Source: Bacteroidales bacterium
GTDB lineage: Bacteria > Bacteroidota > Bacteroidia > Bacteroidales > UBA932
Direction: 5' to 3'
Length of the DNA stretch: 58,581 nucleotides
Assembly (NCBI GenBank): GCA_016281015.1
Contig: JAEEHS010000075.1
Coordinates: 1-58,581 of the forward strand
Shown: piece after piece, positions 26,037 through 33,336 of the stretch
Layout of the letters: every line of letters starts with the position of its first letter
How positions within the stretch are numbered: the stretch's first letter is position 1
Translations under genes and position numbers: made by a program
Notes under the pieces: model-generated
Told to the model about the DNA's origin: nothing
Databases searched by the model: none
Seen by the model: only the letters and a program-made list of their open reading frames with translations

Positions 26037-28136
26037 ATGGCAGCTCTTGAAACTATTCGCCAGAAATTCGGCATTGGTGCGACCATCATCATTGCCTTCG
26101 GCCTTTTGCTGTTCCTTGTGAACCCCGCCGATATCATCCAGACGATCCAGAATGCGTCTTCCAAGTATGATGTCGGCAAGATCGGCAGCAAGGGCATTTC
26201 TTATATGGATTTTGACCAGGAGGTCAAGCAGCTGGGTACGGTCAGCGAAATGATGACCGGCCAGAGCGCTTCTTCCGAGCAGGGGCAACAGCAGCTCCGC
26301 GAAGCGACCTGGCGCTCACTGGTGGACGAGAACCTTTTCATTCCGAACGCCCAGGCCGCAGGCATCCGCGTCGGTCATGACGAGATTGTCTCCCTGATGA
26401 ACGGTGAGAATATATCCCCGGTGCTCGCTTCCAATCCGATTTTCCAGGAGGACGGCGCGTTCTCCCAGGAACGTCTGATGGACTTCCTCCAGAACATGGA
26501 AAGCGATGACAGCGGCCGCTACACCGCCATCTGGGACTACCTCCAGAAGACGGTGAAGACCGTCCAGTATTACAACAAGTACAACGCCCTGTTCACCTCC
26601 AGCGCCTACACCAACGCCCTGCAGAGCGAACGTGCCATCGCGGACAACAACACCTCCGCCGATGTCCGTTTCGTGATGACCCCGCTCGGCTATGCCAAGG
26701 ACACGACCATCGTCGTTTCCGACAGCGAGATCAAGGCCTATTACAATGGCCACAAGGACCAGTACAAGCAGCAGGCGACCCGCGACATCGAATATGCTGT
26801 GTTCGAGGTAGTTCCCTCCGAGGCGGACATTGCCGCCCAGAACGAGGACTTCGTCAAGCACTACGAGGAGTTCGCGACCACGGATAACCTGCGTTCCTTC
26901 CTGCAGAAGCACGGGGACAACAAGCACAATCTGGACCTGAACCACTGGTACAAGACCGGTGAACTGAGCAGTGTCAACAAGGACGTCGAGGCTTTCGTCG
27001 CCGCCAACGCCACCGGTACTTCCCCGGTTTTCCAGAACAAGGAGACCTTCTACGCCGCCCGCATCCTGGGAACCCGCCAGCTGCCGGATTCGGTGTATAT
27101 CCGCCACATGATGTTTGTCGGTCAGGACGGGAAACACCTCGCTGACAGCCTGCTTCCGCTGGTGAATAAGAACAATTTCTCCACCCTCGCCGCCCAGTAT
27201 TCCGACGACAAGGGCTCCCAGGACGAAGGTCAGCTCGGAAACATCGGCTGGGTGAGCCAGAACATGCTGAGCTACCTGCCGACCGGTTTCGAGTCGGTGA
27301 TCACCGCTCCGCTCGGCAAGCCTTATATCCAGAAGTCCAACATCGGCTACCACATCCTTGAGGTCACCAAGGCGACCAAGCCCCTTGCCAAGAAGCAGGT
27401 GGCGGTCTATGTGAAGGAATCCCTGGCCAGCAAGGAGACCTACAACAAGTTCTACAACCAGGCGAATGTCCTGGCAGTGCGCAGCGCCGGCAAGCTGGAG
27501 AACTACAAGGCGGCCTGTGACTCGGTCGGCATCTACAGCCACGTCATGACCATCAACGAGGGTACGGCCAACTATGGTGCAATCAACCACGCCAAGGAAG
27601 TGACCCGCTGGGCCTTTGACAACAAGCCGGGCAAGGTTTCCAGCATCATCACCGTGGACAACAACTACTTCTTCGTGGTCGCCGTGAAAGAGGCCCATAA
27701 GGAAGGTTATGCGAAGGTGTCCGAGGTGGCTGAAGGCATCCGCAACCAGCTCTATCAGGAGAAGTTCGCCGTGAAGCGTCAGGCAGAGGTCGCGGCCGAG
27801 ATCGAGGGGCTCCAGACCCTGGATGCGGTGGCCGAGAAACTCGGAACGACGGTTTCCACGCAGGAGGACGTGACCTTTGCGTCGATGTCCCGTCAGCTGG
27901 ATCCGAAGCTTGTCGGTGCCATTTCTTCTGCGAAGGAAGGGGTGGTGAGCGGCCCGGTGGCCGGTTCCTATGGTGTCTATGTCTTCGAGGTGACGGGCCG
28001 CGAAACCGGTGCCCATTTCACCGAGGAGGATGCCAAGTCCTACAATGACCGGCTCAACGCCTATGCCGCGCAGATGATCCTGCCGGTGATGATGGACGAT
28101 GCCGACGTCAAGGACAACCGCGCCCGCTTCTATTAA
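26037..28136 (+). CDS. ppiD: PpiD-like peptidyl-prolyl isomerase/periplasmic foldase
   Basis: Inner-membrane-anchored chaperone for outer-membrane and secreted proteins. The 699 residues start with ALETIRQKFGIGATIIIAFGLLLFLV, a short cytoplasmic tip and one membrane segment, followed by a SurA-N-like chaperone region (DQEVKQLG...WRSLVDENLFIPNAQAAGI) and one parvulin domain near residues 350-450 (VYIRHMMFVGQDGKHLADSL; FSTLAAQYSDDKGSQDEGQLGNIGWV). C-terminal helices complete the second half of the chaperone module. It follows lptC by 77 bp with a weak promoter-like box between. Confidence 0.9.
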   Translation: MAALETIRQKFGIGATIIIAFGLLLFLVNPADIIQTIQNASSKYDVGKIGSKGISYMDFDQEVKQLGTVSEMMTGQSASSEQGQQQLREATWRSLVDENLFIPNAQAAGIRVGHDEIVSLMNGENISPVLASNPIFQEDGAFSQERLMDFLQNMESDDSGRYTAIWDYLQKTVKTVQYYNKYNALFTSSAYTNALQSERAIADNNTSADVRFVMTPLGYAKDTTIVVSDSEIKAYYNGHKDQYKQQATRDIEYAVFEVVPSEADIAAQNEDFVKHYEEFATTDNLRSFLQKHGDNKHNLDLNHWYKTGELSSVNKDVEAFVAANATGTSPVFQNKETFYAARILGTRQLPDSVYIRHMMFVGQDGKHLADSLLPLVNKNNFSTLAAQYSDDKGSQDEGQLGNIGWVSQNMLSYLPTGFESVITAPLGKPYIQKSNIGYHILEVTKATKPLAKKQVAVYVKESLASKETYNKFYNQANVLAVRSAGKLENYKAACDSVGIYSHVMTINEGTANYGAINHAKEVTRWAFDNKPGKVSSIITVDNNYFFVVAVKEAHKEGYAKVSEVAEGIRNQLYQEKFAVKRQAEVAAEIEGLQTLDAVAEKLGTTVSTQEDVTFASMSRQLDPKLVGAISSAKEGVVSGPVAGSYGVYVFEVTGRETGAHFTEEDAKSYNDRLNAYAAQMILPVMMDDADVKDNRARFY

Positions 28137-28148
28137 TCGTTCAGCATT

Positions 28149-29297
28149 ATGTCACTGAAATGTGGAATCGTAGGCTTGCCGAATGTCGGCAAGTCTACTT
28201 TGTTTAATTGCATCAGTTCCTCCCGGGCCCAGAGTGCCAATTTTCCTTTCTGCACGATTGAGCCGAATGTGGGCCTGACGAATGTGCCGGATCGGCGGCT
28301 GGAGGTCCTGACGGACATTTGCCTGCCCAAGCGGACGATTCCCGCCACGGTGGAGATCGTGGACATCGCGGGATTGGTGAAAGGCGCCTCGAAGGGGGAA
28401 GGCCTCGGGAACCAGTTCCTTGCGAATATCCGGGAGACGGATGCCATCCTGCATGTCCTGCGCTGTTTCGATGACGGGAACATTGTCCATGTGGACGGTT
28501 CCGTGGACCCGGTCCGGGACAAGGAGGTCGTGGATACGGAGCTCCAGATCAAGGACCTGGAGACGGTGGAAAACCGGATCAAGAAGGTCGAGAAGATGGC
28601 GACAACCGGCGGGGACAAGGAGGCGAAGAAACTGCTGCAACTCCTGTTGCGTTACCGGGAAGCGCTGCTTCAGGGCAAGTCTTGCCGGACGGTCGTGCCG
28701 GAGAATGCCGAGGAGGCGCAGATGGCCCATGACCTGTTCCTTCTGACGAACAAACCGGTGATGTATGTCTGCAATGTGGACGAGGCCTCGGCGGCTTCCG
28801 GGAATGCCTATGTGGAGGCGGTGCGTGCTGCCGTAGCGGACGAGCAGGCGGAGATCCTGGTGATTGCCGCGAAGACGGAGGCGGAGATTGCCGAAATCGA
28901 GGAATTCGAGGATCGGCAGATGTTTCTGGAGGAGATGGGCCTGAGTGAATCGGGTGTTGTCCGGTTGATTCAGAGCGCTTATAAACTCCTGGGCCTGAGG
29001 ACCTTCTTCACGGCCGGCGCCGACGAATGCCGGGCGTGGACCATCGTGGCGGGGGACAAGGCGCCCCGTGCCGCCGGTGTCATCCATACCGATTTCGAAC
29101 GGGGCTTCATCCGCGCTGAAGTCATCAAGTACGAGGACTTTGTCGCTACGGCCTCCGGCCTCGGCGCCGAAGAGCGCCGCGGCGACGTCGGTGCCCGCGT
29201 GGAGGCGGCCGTCCGCGCCGCCGGCAAGATGGGCGTCGAAGGCAAAGACTACGTCGTCCAGGACGGCGACATCATGCACTTCCTCTTTAACGTGTAA
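28149..29297 (+). CDS. ychF: Ribosome-binding ATPase YchF (OLA1 family)
   Basis: Obg-related P-loop protein, known in the family to prefer ATP. The 382 residues have G1 GLPNVGKSTLFN, switch region FPFCTIEPNVGLTNVPD, G3 DIAGLVKGASKGEGLGNQFL, the family's altered G4 (NVDE), and a C-terminal TGS domain (FFTAGADECRAWTIVAGDKAPRAAGVIHTDFERGFIRAEVI...GKDYVVQDGDIMHFLFNV). Between FVATASGLGAEE and GKMGVEGK the TGS linker looks slightly expanded against the usual form. No own promoter box is evident; it begins 12 bp after ppiD. Confidence 0.95.
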   Translation: MSLKCGIVGLPNVGKSTLFNCISSSRAQSANFPFCTIEPNVGLTNVPDRRLEVLTDICLPKRTIPATVEIVDIAGLVKGASKGEGLGNQFLANIRETDAILHVLRCFDDGNIVHVDGSVDPVRDKEVVDTELQIKDLETVENRIKKVEKMATTGGDKEAKKLLQLLLRYREALLQGKSCRTVVPENAEEAQMAHDLFLLTNKPVMYVCNVDEASAASGNAYVEAVRAAVADEQAEILVIAAKTEAEIAEIEEFEDRQMFLEEMGLSESGVVRLIQSAYKLLGLRTFFTAGADECRAWTIVAGDKAPRAAGVIHTDFERGFIRAEVIKYEDFVATASGLGAEERRGDVGARVEAAVRAAGKMGVEGKDYVVQDGDIMHFLFNV

Positions 29298-29329
29298 GGG
29301 CTCCGTGTGCTGCCCCTGTTCCTTGTAAA

Positions 29330-29345
29330 TAATGGGTACCCATTA
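29330..29345. repeat. 16-bp perfect palindrome between converging genes
   Basis: TAATGGGTACCCATTA is perfectly symmetrical with no loop, in the 73-bp gap between ychF and the converging EEP lipoprotein gene. No T-tract follows in either direction, so it is not a standard terminator. Confidence 0.6.
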
Positions 29346-29370
29346 AAATATTTGTCGCCGTCTGGGCCGG

Positions 29371-30243
29371 TCACAGCTTCACGTCCACGAAGACGGGCAG
29401 GTGGTCGGAGGCAACGGTGACGTCGCCTTTTTCAAAGCGGGTGGGGATCATGCTCTGGAGGGCCTGGACGGCCTTTCCGTGCCTCTTGACGAAGATGTAG
29501 TCAATACACTTGCTGGGGTTTTTGGCCGAAAAGGTGTTGCCGGTGGAAGAGATGATCTCGAAACCGGCTTCTTTCATGGCCGTGATGGGGGAACTCTCCG
29601 GAAGGCAGTTGAAGTCGCCGCAGACGAAGACGGGCTTGTCGGGATAGGTTTTGTCCAGGTATGCGGTGATGAGGCTGACGCCTTCCAGGCGGGCTTCGTC
29701 GCTCCGGTGGTCCAGGTGGGTCGTAGCGAAGACGAAGTCCTTGAATTCGAAGATGCCACAGGCGCGGGGTTCGCTGCCTTCTCCCTTGGGAATATGCAGG
29801 GTGGGACGGGCAAGGGGTTTGAAGTCAGGCCGGTGGAGGATGCTGAGGCCATATCCGCCGCCCTGGTAGTCCATGGCCTTGGCGAACATGTGCCCCCATC
29901 CGCCGAGCTGCCCGGCGATGGCTTCCGGCTGGTCCACGCGGCCGGTGCGGGTGGTCAGGGAGTCTACTTCGTTCATGGAAATGATGTCCGCATGGAGTTC
30001 GGTCAGCATGTCGGCAATCATGTCCACGGTGCTGCTGCCGGACTTGTTGAAGGCCCCGACGTTGTAATGGACCAGGCGGAGGACGCCCTCGCTTTTCGGA
30101 TAGAGGTCGTTGTCGGAGGGGGTAGAGGGGGTGTCTGAGGAGACGGGACGCGGCGGCTTCAACTCCACGTGGACCTTCTTTTCGGAGCAGGCGCAGGAGA
30201 TGAAGACGAGCGCGGTAATCAGCAGGGGTAGCAGGTGTTTCAT
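29371..30243 (-). CDS. EEP-superfamily lipoprotein (endonuclease/exonuclease/phosphatase fold)
   Basis: Signal peptide MKHLLPLLITALVFISC, so probably a lipoprotein. The remaining residues have the EEP fold: LRLVHYNVGAFNKSG with the first metal-site region, ADIISMNEVDSLT (metal-binding Glu), FVFATTHLDHRSDEAR, PVFVCGDFNCLPESSP (Asp and Asn), CIDYIFVKR and SDHLPVFVDVKL (the Asp-His pair). Substrates in this superfamily range from nucleic acids to phosphoesters, so no specific activity is claimed. I chose the Met at 30243 because it starts the signal peptide; the longer ORF from 30270 crosses the promoter box. Confidence 0.9.
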   Translation of the reverse strand: MKHLLPLLITALVFISCACSEKKVHVELKPPRPVSSDTPSTPSDNDLYPKSEGVLRLVHYNVGAFNKSGSSTVDMIADMLTELHADIISMNEVDSLTTRTGRVDQPEAIAGQLGGWGHMFAKAMDYQGGGYGLSILHRPDFKPLARPTLHIPKGEGSEPRACGIFEFKDFVFATTHLDHRSDEARLEGVSLITAYLDKTYPDKPVFVCGDFNCLPESSPITAMKEAGFEIISSTGNTFSAKNPSKCIDYIFVKRHGKAVQALQSMIPTRFEKGDVTVASDHLPVFVDVKL

Positions 30244-30267
30244 GCGGTTCTCGTAGGTTATTCCTTG

Positions 30268-30275
30268 CAAAAATA
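30268..30275 (-). promoter_or_regulatory. Predicted -7 box (TATTTTTG) for the EEP lipoprotein
   Basis: TAnnTTTG match on the minus strand, 24 nt before the ATG at 30243. Confidence 0.55.
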
Positions 30276-30407
30276 CAGAAAACGGCGGTTTTTTTAAAGG
30301 AACACCCTGAAAAATTTCGCCACATTTTTATGTTTCAAGGCTTTCCTTCGTTCCAAACGCCTTATCTTGCGGGCATGAATTATTTTGCTGTTTCATAGAA
30401 AATTATC

Positions 30408-30415
30408 TATTTTTG
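30408..30415 (+). promoter_or_regulatory. Predicted -7 box (TATTTTTG) for the hicAB remnant
   Basis: TAnnTTTG match ending 2 nt before the hicA ATG at 30418. Confidence 0.5.
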
Positions 30416-30417
30416 CG

Positions 30418-30574
30418 ATGAAGAACACAGAACTGCACCGCATCCTCGTACAACACGGATGGACGCTGTTGCCGGACCGCGACAAAGGAAGTCACCGTCC
30501 CATTCCATAAGGGAAAGAAAATCAATAATATGTTTGCGAAAAGAATCTTGAAAGAATTGGGAATAGAACTATGA
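30418..30574 (+). pseudogene. hicA: Broken hicA toxin gene (internal deletion with frameshift)
   Basis: HicA mRNA-interferase toxins are about 60-residue dsRBD-like proteins. Here the first frame gives MKNTELHRILVQHGW...DKGSH and stops at 30508-30510. The next frame, from 30497, gives VPFHKGKKINNMFAKRILKE and LGIEL, the typical C-terminal half, ending in TGA at 30572-30574. About ten codons expected between the GSH with the catalytic His and VPFHKGK are missing and the frame is shifted. The 4-bp ATGA overlap with hicB is preserved, so the operon structure predates the lesion. Confidence 0.85.
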
Positions 30575-30984
30575 AACAAGTAGATATTACCATTTGTATG
30601 GCAAAAGACGGCACGTACAATGCCTATTGTAATGACTGTCCGGCGTTGTTCGGAATGGGTGAGAATGCCGTTCTGGCCAGAAAGGAGCTGGAAGAGACAT
30701 TGCGCCTGACGCGAGAAGACGGGCCGCAAAAGGCCATGTTCTATCCGGAGTGGCTGGACGAGCCTTTTGAGTTTGTTACACACTGGGATGTCCGGACCAT
30801 GCTGGAATACTACTCGGGCGTCATCACGCCTACGGCTTTGGGCAAACTCTCCGGCATCCATCCCAAGCAGATTTGGTCTTATATGCATGGATTGAGTCAT
30901 CCCCGTAAGCAGCAGGTCCATAAAATCGAATCTGCGTTGCATGCGCTGGGGAAAGAACTGATGAACATCTCTTTCGAAGGGTAG
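30571..30984 (+). CDS. hicB: HicB-type antitoxin (intact, partner toxin broken)
   Basis: HicB antitoxins combine a degraded RNase H-like domain with a DNA-binding domain. In the 137 residues, 1-60 match the HicB fold (DITICMAKDGTYNAYCNDCPALFGMGENAVLARKELEETLRL has the G-E-N-A-ARKELEE signature), and the C-terminal part VITPTALGKLSGIHPKQIWSYMHGLSHPRKQQVHKIESALHALG is an XRE-type helix-turn-helix that would repress its own operon. The partner hicA is disrupted, so this is an orphan antitoxin. Its TAG stop overlaps the following EEP GTG start by one base. Confidence 0.88.
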   Translation: MKQVDITICMAKDGTYNAYCNDCPALFGMGENAVLARKELEETLRLTREDGPQKAMFYPEWLDEPFEFVTHWDVRTMLEYYSGVITPTALGKLSGIHPKQIWSYMHGLSHPRKQQVHKIESALHALGKELMNISFEG

Positions 30985-32153
30985 TGATTGCGGGGTTGGT
31001 CGGGCTGCTGCTCCTGGTGGGGGCGCGCTCGCCGGGAGATACGCTGTCGGCGGTCTTTTGGAATCTGGAGAACTTTTTTGACTGGCGGAACGATTCCACG
31101 AGCGTGTCGGATGCGGATTTTTCCTCGCGCGGAAGCCGGCGATGGACCCGGCGGCGCTTCGGTGCCAAGTGCCAGGGGGTAGCCAAAACCCTGCTCTGGA
31201 GTACTTCTGTGACGGGTCGGCTGCCGGACCTCGTCGGGGTGGCGGAGGTGGAGAATGCCTTTGTCCTGCGCCGGCTGCTCCGGGATACGCCGCTCCGGAA
31301 ACTCGACTACGCCATGGTCCATTTCGACTCGCCGGACCGGCGGGGCATCGACGTGGGGCTTCTCTACCGGAAGGGGGTGCTGGAACTCGTGGATGCAAAG
31401 CCCTGTCACCTGTATGATGATTCCCTGCGGGTGATGCCGACGCGGGACATCCTGCTTTGCCGGTTCCGCCTGCGGGGGCGCGGCAGTGGCTCTCTTGATG
31501 GCGGCGAGGGAGGCACCGGAACGGGTCCCGCCGGCGGAGACTTCGCCGTCCTGGTGAACCACCACCCCTCGAAGTTCGGCGGGGCGGCGGAATCCGACGC
31601 CCGCCGGCGGGCTGCGGTCGGGCGGCTCCGCTTTCTCGCCGACTCGCTCTCGGGGATCGGTGTCGCGCGCATCCTCGCCTTCGGGGACTTCAACGACACC
31701 CCCGCCAACCCCCTCTACAAGACCCTGGAGCCCCGTCTGATGCCGCTCTATGGCCCCGTCCTCGGCGAAGGCACCATCCGCTTCGACGGCCGCTGGGAAC
31801 TCATCGACTTGGCCTTCGCCAGCCCTGTCGCCCCAGTCAGCCCAGTCAGCCCTGTCGGCCCTGTCGGCCCTGCCAGCCCTGCCGCCCCTGCCAGCCCTGT
31901 CGCCCTCGGCTGGACCTCCCACATGCGGATCCTCCGGCCACCCTTTCTCCGCGCCCCCGACCGCGCCCATGGCGGCTGGAAACCCCTCCGCACCTACACC
32001 GGCCCCCGCTACAACGGCGGCCTTTCCGACCACTGCCCCATCCAGGTGGATCTCTACATGTGTACAGAGAAATGCTTTAGATTGGGCAAAATCAGTACAC
32101 ATACAAAGGAATCTATCGAAAATAGCCAAATTCAGTTAGACGTGAACAAATAA
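30984..32153 (+). CDS. EEP-superfamily protein with low-complexity insert and chimeric tail
   Basis: Endonuclease/exonuclease/phosphatase-fold protein, 389 residues as annotated. Core motifs are AVFWNLENFFDW, PDLVGVAEVENAFVL, FAVLVNHHPSKFGG, ILAFGDFNDTPANPLYK, WELIDLAFASP and GGLSDHCPIQVDL. A nine-unit (Ser/Gly/Ala)-Pro-(Val/Ala) repeat interrupts the domain near residue 280-306. The N-terminus begins at a GTG overlapping the hicB stop and offers only a short hydrophobic signal-like stretch. The last 32 residues after QVDLYM coincide with the left end of the transposase element and look acquired. Whether the protein is exported as is remains uncertain. Confidence 0.85.
   Translation: MIAGLVGLLLLVGARSPGDTLSAVFWNLENFFDWRNDSTSVSDADFSSRGSRRWTRRRFGAKCQGVAKTLLWSTSVTGRLPDLVGVAEVENAFVLRRLLRDTPLRKLDYAMVHFDSPDRRGIDVGLLYRKGVLELVDAKPCHLYDDSLRVMPTRDILLCRFRLRGRGSGSLDGGEGGTGTGPAGGDFAVLVNHHPSKFGGAAESDARRRAAVGRLRFLADSLSGIGVARILAFGDFNDTPANPLYKTLEPRLMPLYGPVLGEGTIRFDGRWELIDLAFASPVAPVSPVSPVGPVGPASPAAPASPVALGWTSHMRILRPPFLRAPDRAHGGWKPLRTYTGPRYNGGLSDHCPIQVDLYMCTEKCFRLGKISTHTKESIENSQIQLDVNK
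31821..31901 (+). repeat. 9-bp minisatellite, nine units, coding in frame
   Basis: Nine consecutive degenerate copies of RGCCCTGYC encode the tripeptides S/A/G-P-V/A in the EEP protein. The unit length preserves the reading frame, so copy-number change would not disrupt the gene. Confidence 0.85.
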
Positions 32154-32198
32154 TCCCAGCAAAACAACAAATCAATGTACACATAACAACGCTCAACG

Positions 32199-32264
32199 CC
32201 TATCACCTACATATACCTCACACAATGCTCCAAACCTATCACTTATCTTATACCTCACACAACG
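32199..32264 (+). repeat. Imperfect ~29-bp direct repeat across the transposase start
   Basis: 32199-32227 and 32235-32264 both read CCTATCAC...ATACCTCACACAA with few differences, 36-37 bp apart. The first copy is the 5' leader, the second encodes the start of the transposase (TYHLSYTSHN). Confidence 0.75.
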
Positions 32265-33157
32265 AGGTGATGTTCCGGAACCAGAAGGATATGGACACCG
32301 CTTTTAACTGTCTGTGCTCCGCCCTGTTTCGAACAGAGAGTCGCTGTCTGGCCGAGTGCTTCATGAGTGATCATCACCATGGATGTTACCAGACGCCTGA
32401 CCCGGGAACGCTGATTCGTTTATTAAGAATGTCCTATTGCAAGTACTTTAACAATCGGTACCAGCGGGATGGATTGCTGGGAGAACGAGGGTTCTTTCAA
32501 CTAGAACTAAAGGGTCTTCGCCATGAGCTGGCAGCTATTTCCTATACATTGAAGAACGCCTCTCATCATGGTGTTTGCGCTACGCCTTTTGCCTATCCAT
32601 ATTGCTCGGCGAATGTCTATTTCAGGGAAGCGCTCGGAAAAACAAGTCCCGAAAATCTGCTGAGCACGAATGAAATCCGTTCCTCTTTACCTCGCCGTGC
32701 TCAATTCGACGCAAGTTGGAAAATGGGACGAAATGGTGTTTTCCTGCGAGAAACCGTTATCGAGAAGACCCTTGTGGAAAACCTCTATGCGACCCCTCAA
32801 GCTTTTATGTACCAACTTTTTAGGCGCAGTGGAGAAGACTGGGTTCGGGAGCAGGAACTGGATGGTCCCGGTATGAAGCCCATTACATTGGAGCTAATAG
32901 AAGCGTCCCTTCTGCGGCAGGCATCTTCCCCGGAGAAGATGGTGGCTGAAATGCTGCGAAATGAAAAAGCCAGATACACGACGCAGACCCTGAATGATTT
33001 GGATGTTTGTGATATCATTGATAATAAATATGTTCCGCATTATGGAAAAGCGTCTGTCTATCATTTGTCCGTTTCGGAAAAGAATGCAGTGGCAAATGAG
33101 TTGTATCAGGTTTATAAAGCCCGTCCCCGGCAGATAAAACGCTGCCTGGTGTTCTAA
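32225..33157 (+). CDS. REP-associated-type (Y1, HUH) transposase with C-terminal extension
   Basis: Single-stranded DNA transposase relative of IS200/IS605 TnpA and RAYT proteins. The N-terminal domain reads TYHLSYTSHNEVMFRNQKD, then AECFMSDHHHGC at residues 49-52 replacing the usual MPNHxH (an HUH whose middle residue is His), YFNNRYQRDGLLGERGF, and ISYTLKNASHHGV, where Tyr107 aligns with the catalytic-Tyr region of the RAYT family. Residues about 120-310 form an extension ending in a helix-turn-helix-like KARPRQIKRCL. It lies between TGTACACAT-type repeats, and its stop falls in a 20-bp tandem duplication. Confidence 0.8.
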   Translation: MLQTYHLSYTSHNEVMFRNQKDMDTAFNCLCSALFRTESRCLAECFMSDHHHGCYQTPDPGTLIRLLRMSYCKYFNNRYQRDGLLGERGFFQLELKGLRHELAAISYTLKNASHHGVCATPFAYPYCSANVYFREALGKTSPENLLSTNEIRSSLPRRAQFDASWKMGRNGVFLRETVIEKTLVENLYATPQAFMYQLFRRSGEDWVREQELDGPGMKPITLELIEASLLRQASSPEKMVAEMLRNEKARYTTQTLNDLDVCDIIDNKYVPHYGKASVYHLSVSEKNAVANELYQVYKARPRQIKRCLVF

Positions 33158-33175
33158 AACGCTGCCTGGTGTTCT
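33136..33175 (+). repeat. Perfect 20-bp tandem duplication at the transposase stop
   Basis: 33136-33155 and 33156-33175 are identical and abut; the TAA stop lies across the junction (33155-33157). It may be replication slippage or a short duplicated junction. Confidence 0.9.
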
Positions 33176-33324
33176 GATGAAGATGTGAACAGAAAAGTCC
33201 ATGCAGGCGGGTTTTGAATGTACACATACGAATGAAAACTCACCAATAAGCCGATGATTGCTACATGTGAACACGAAACGAGCCATATAGATGTTCTAAC
33301 TGTACACGTGTGACAAAAAAACGC

Positions 33325-33332
33325 TATCTTAG
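33325..33332 (+). promoter_or_regulatory. Weak -7-like box (TATCTTAG) for the nuclease gene
   Basis: One mismatch to TAnnTTTG, 4 nt before the ATG at 33337 and 13 bp beyond the proposed right end of the transposase element. Confidence 0.4.
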
Positions 33333-33336
33333 CAAC

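Larger units (their letters stand above)
32056..33311 (+). mobile_element. Candidate RAYT/IS200-like element around the HUH transposase gene
   Basis: ACATGTGTACAG at 32056-32067 and CTGTACACGTGT at 33300-33311 are an inverted pair matching at 11 of 12 positions. Between them, in non-coding flanks of the transposase gene, more copies of a TGTACACAT-like motif occur at 32094-32104, 32175-32187 and 33218-33229, with related ATGTGAACA forms at 33183-33191 and 33263-33275. The enclosed sequence is less GC-rich than its neighbours. Ends are inferred from repeats only; no target duplication is evident. Confidence 0.5.

Noticed and set aside
30160..30175. Third parS site (TCCACGTGGA core)
   Set aside because: Only the 10-bp core matches; the flanks differ at several positions.
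31821..31901. CRISPR-like array
   Set aside because: Nonamer units without spacers, in a coding sequence.
30897..32129. A collagen-like Gly-rich protein on the minus strand
   Set aside because: It is the complement of the 9-bp repeat in the EEP gene; the frame has no start context or neighbour support.
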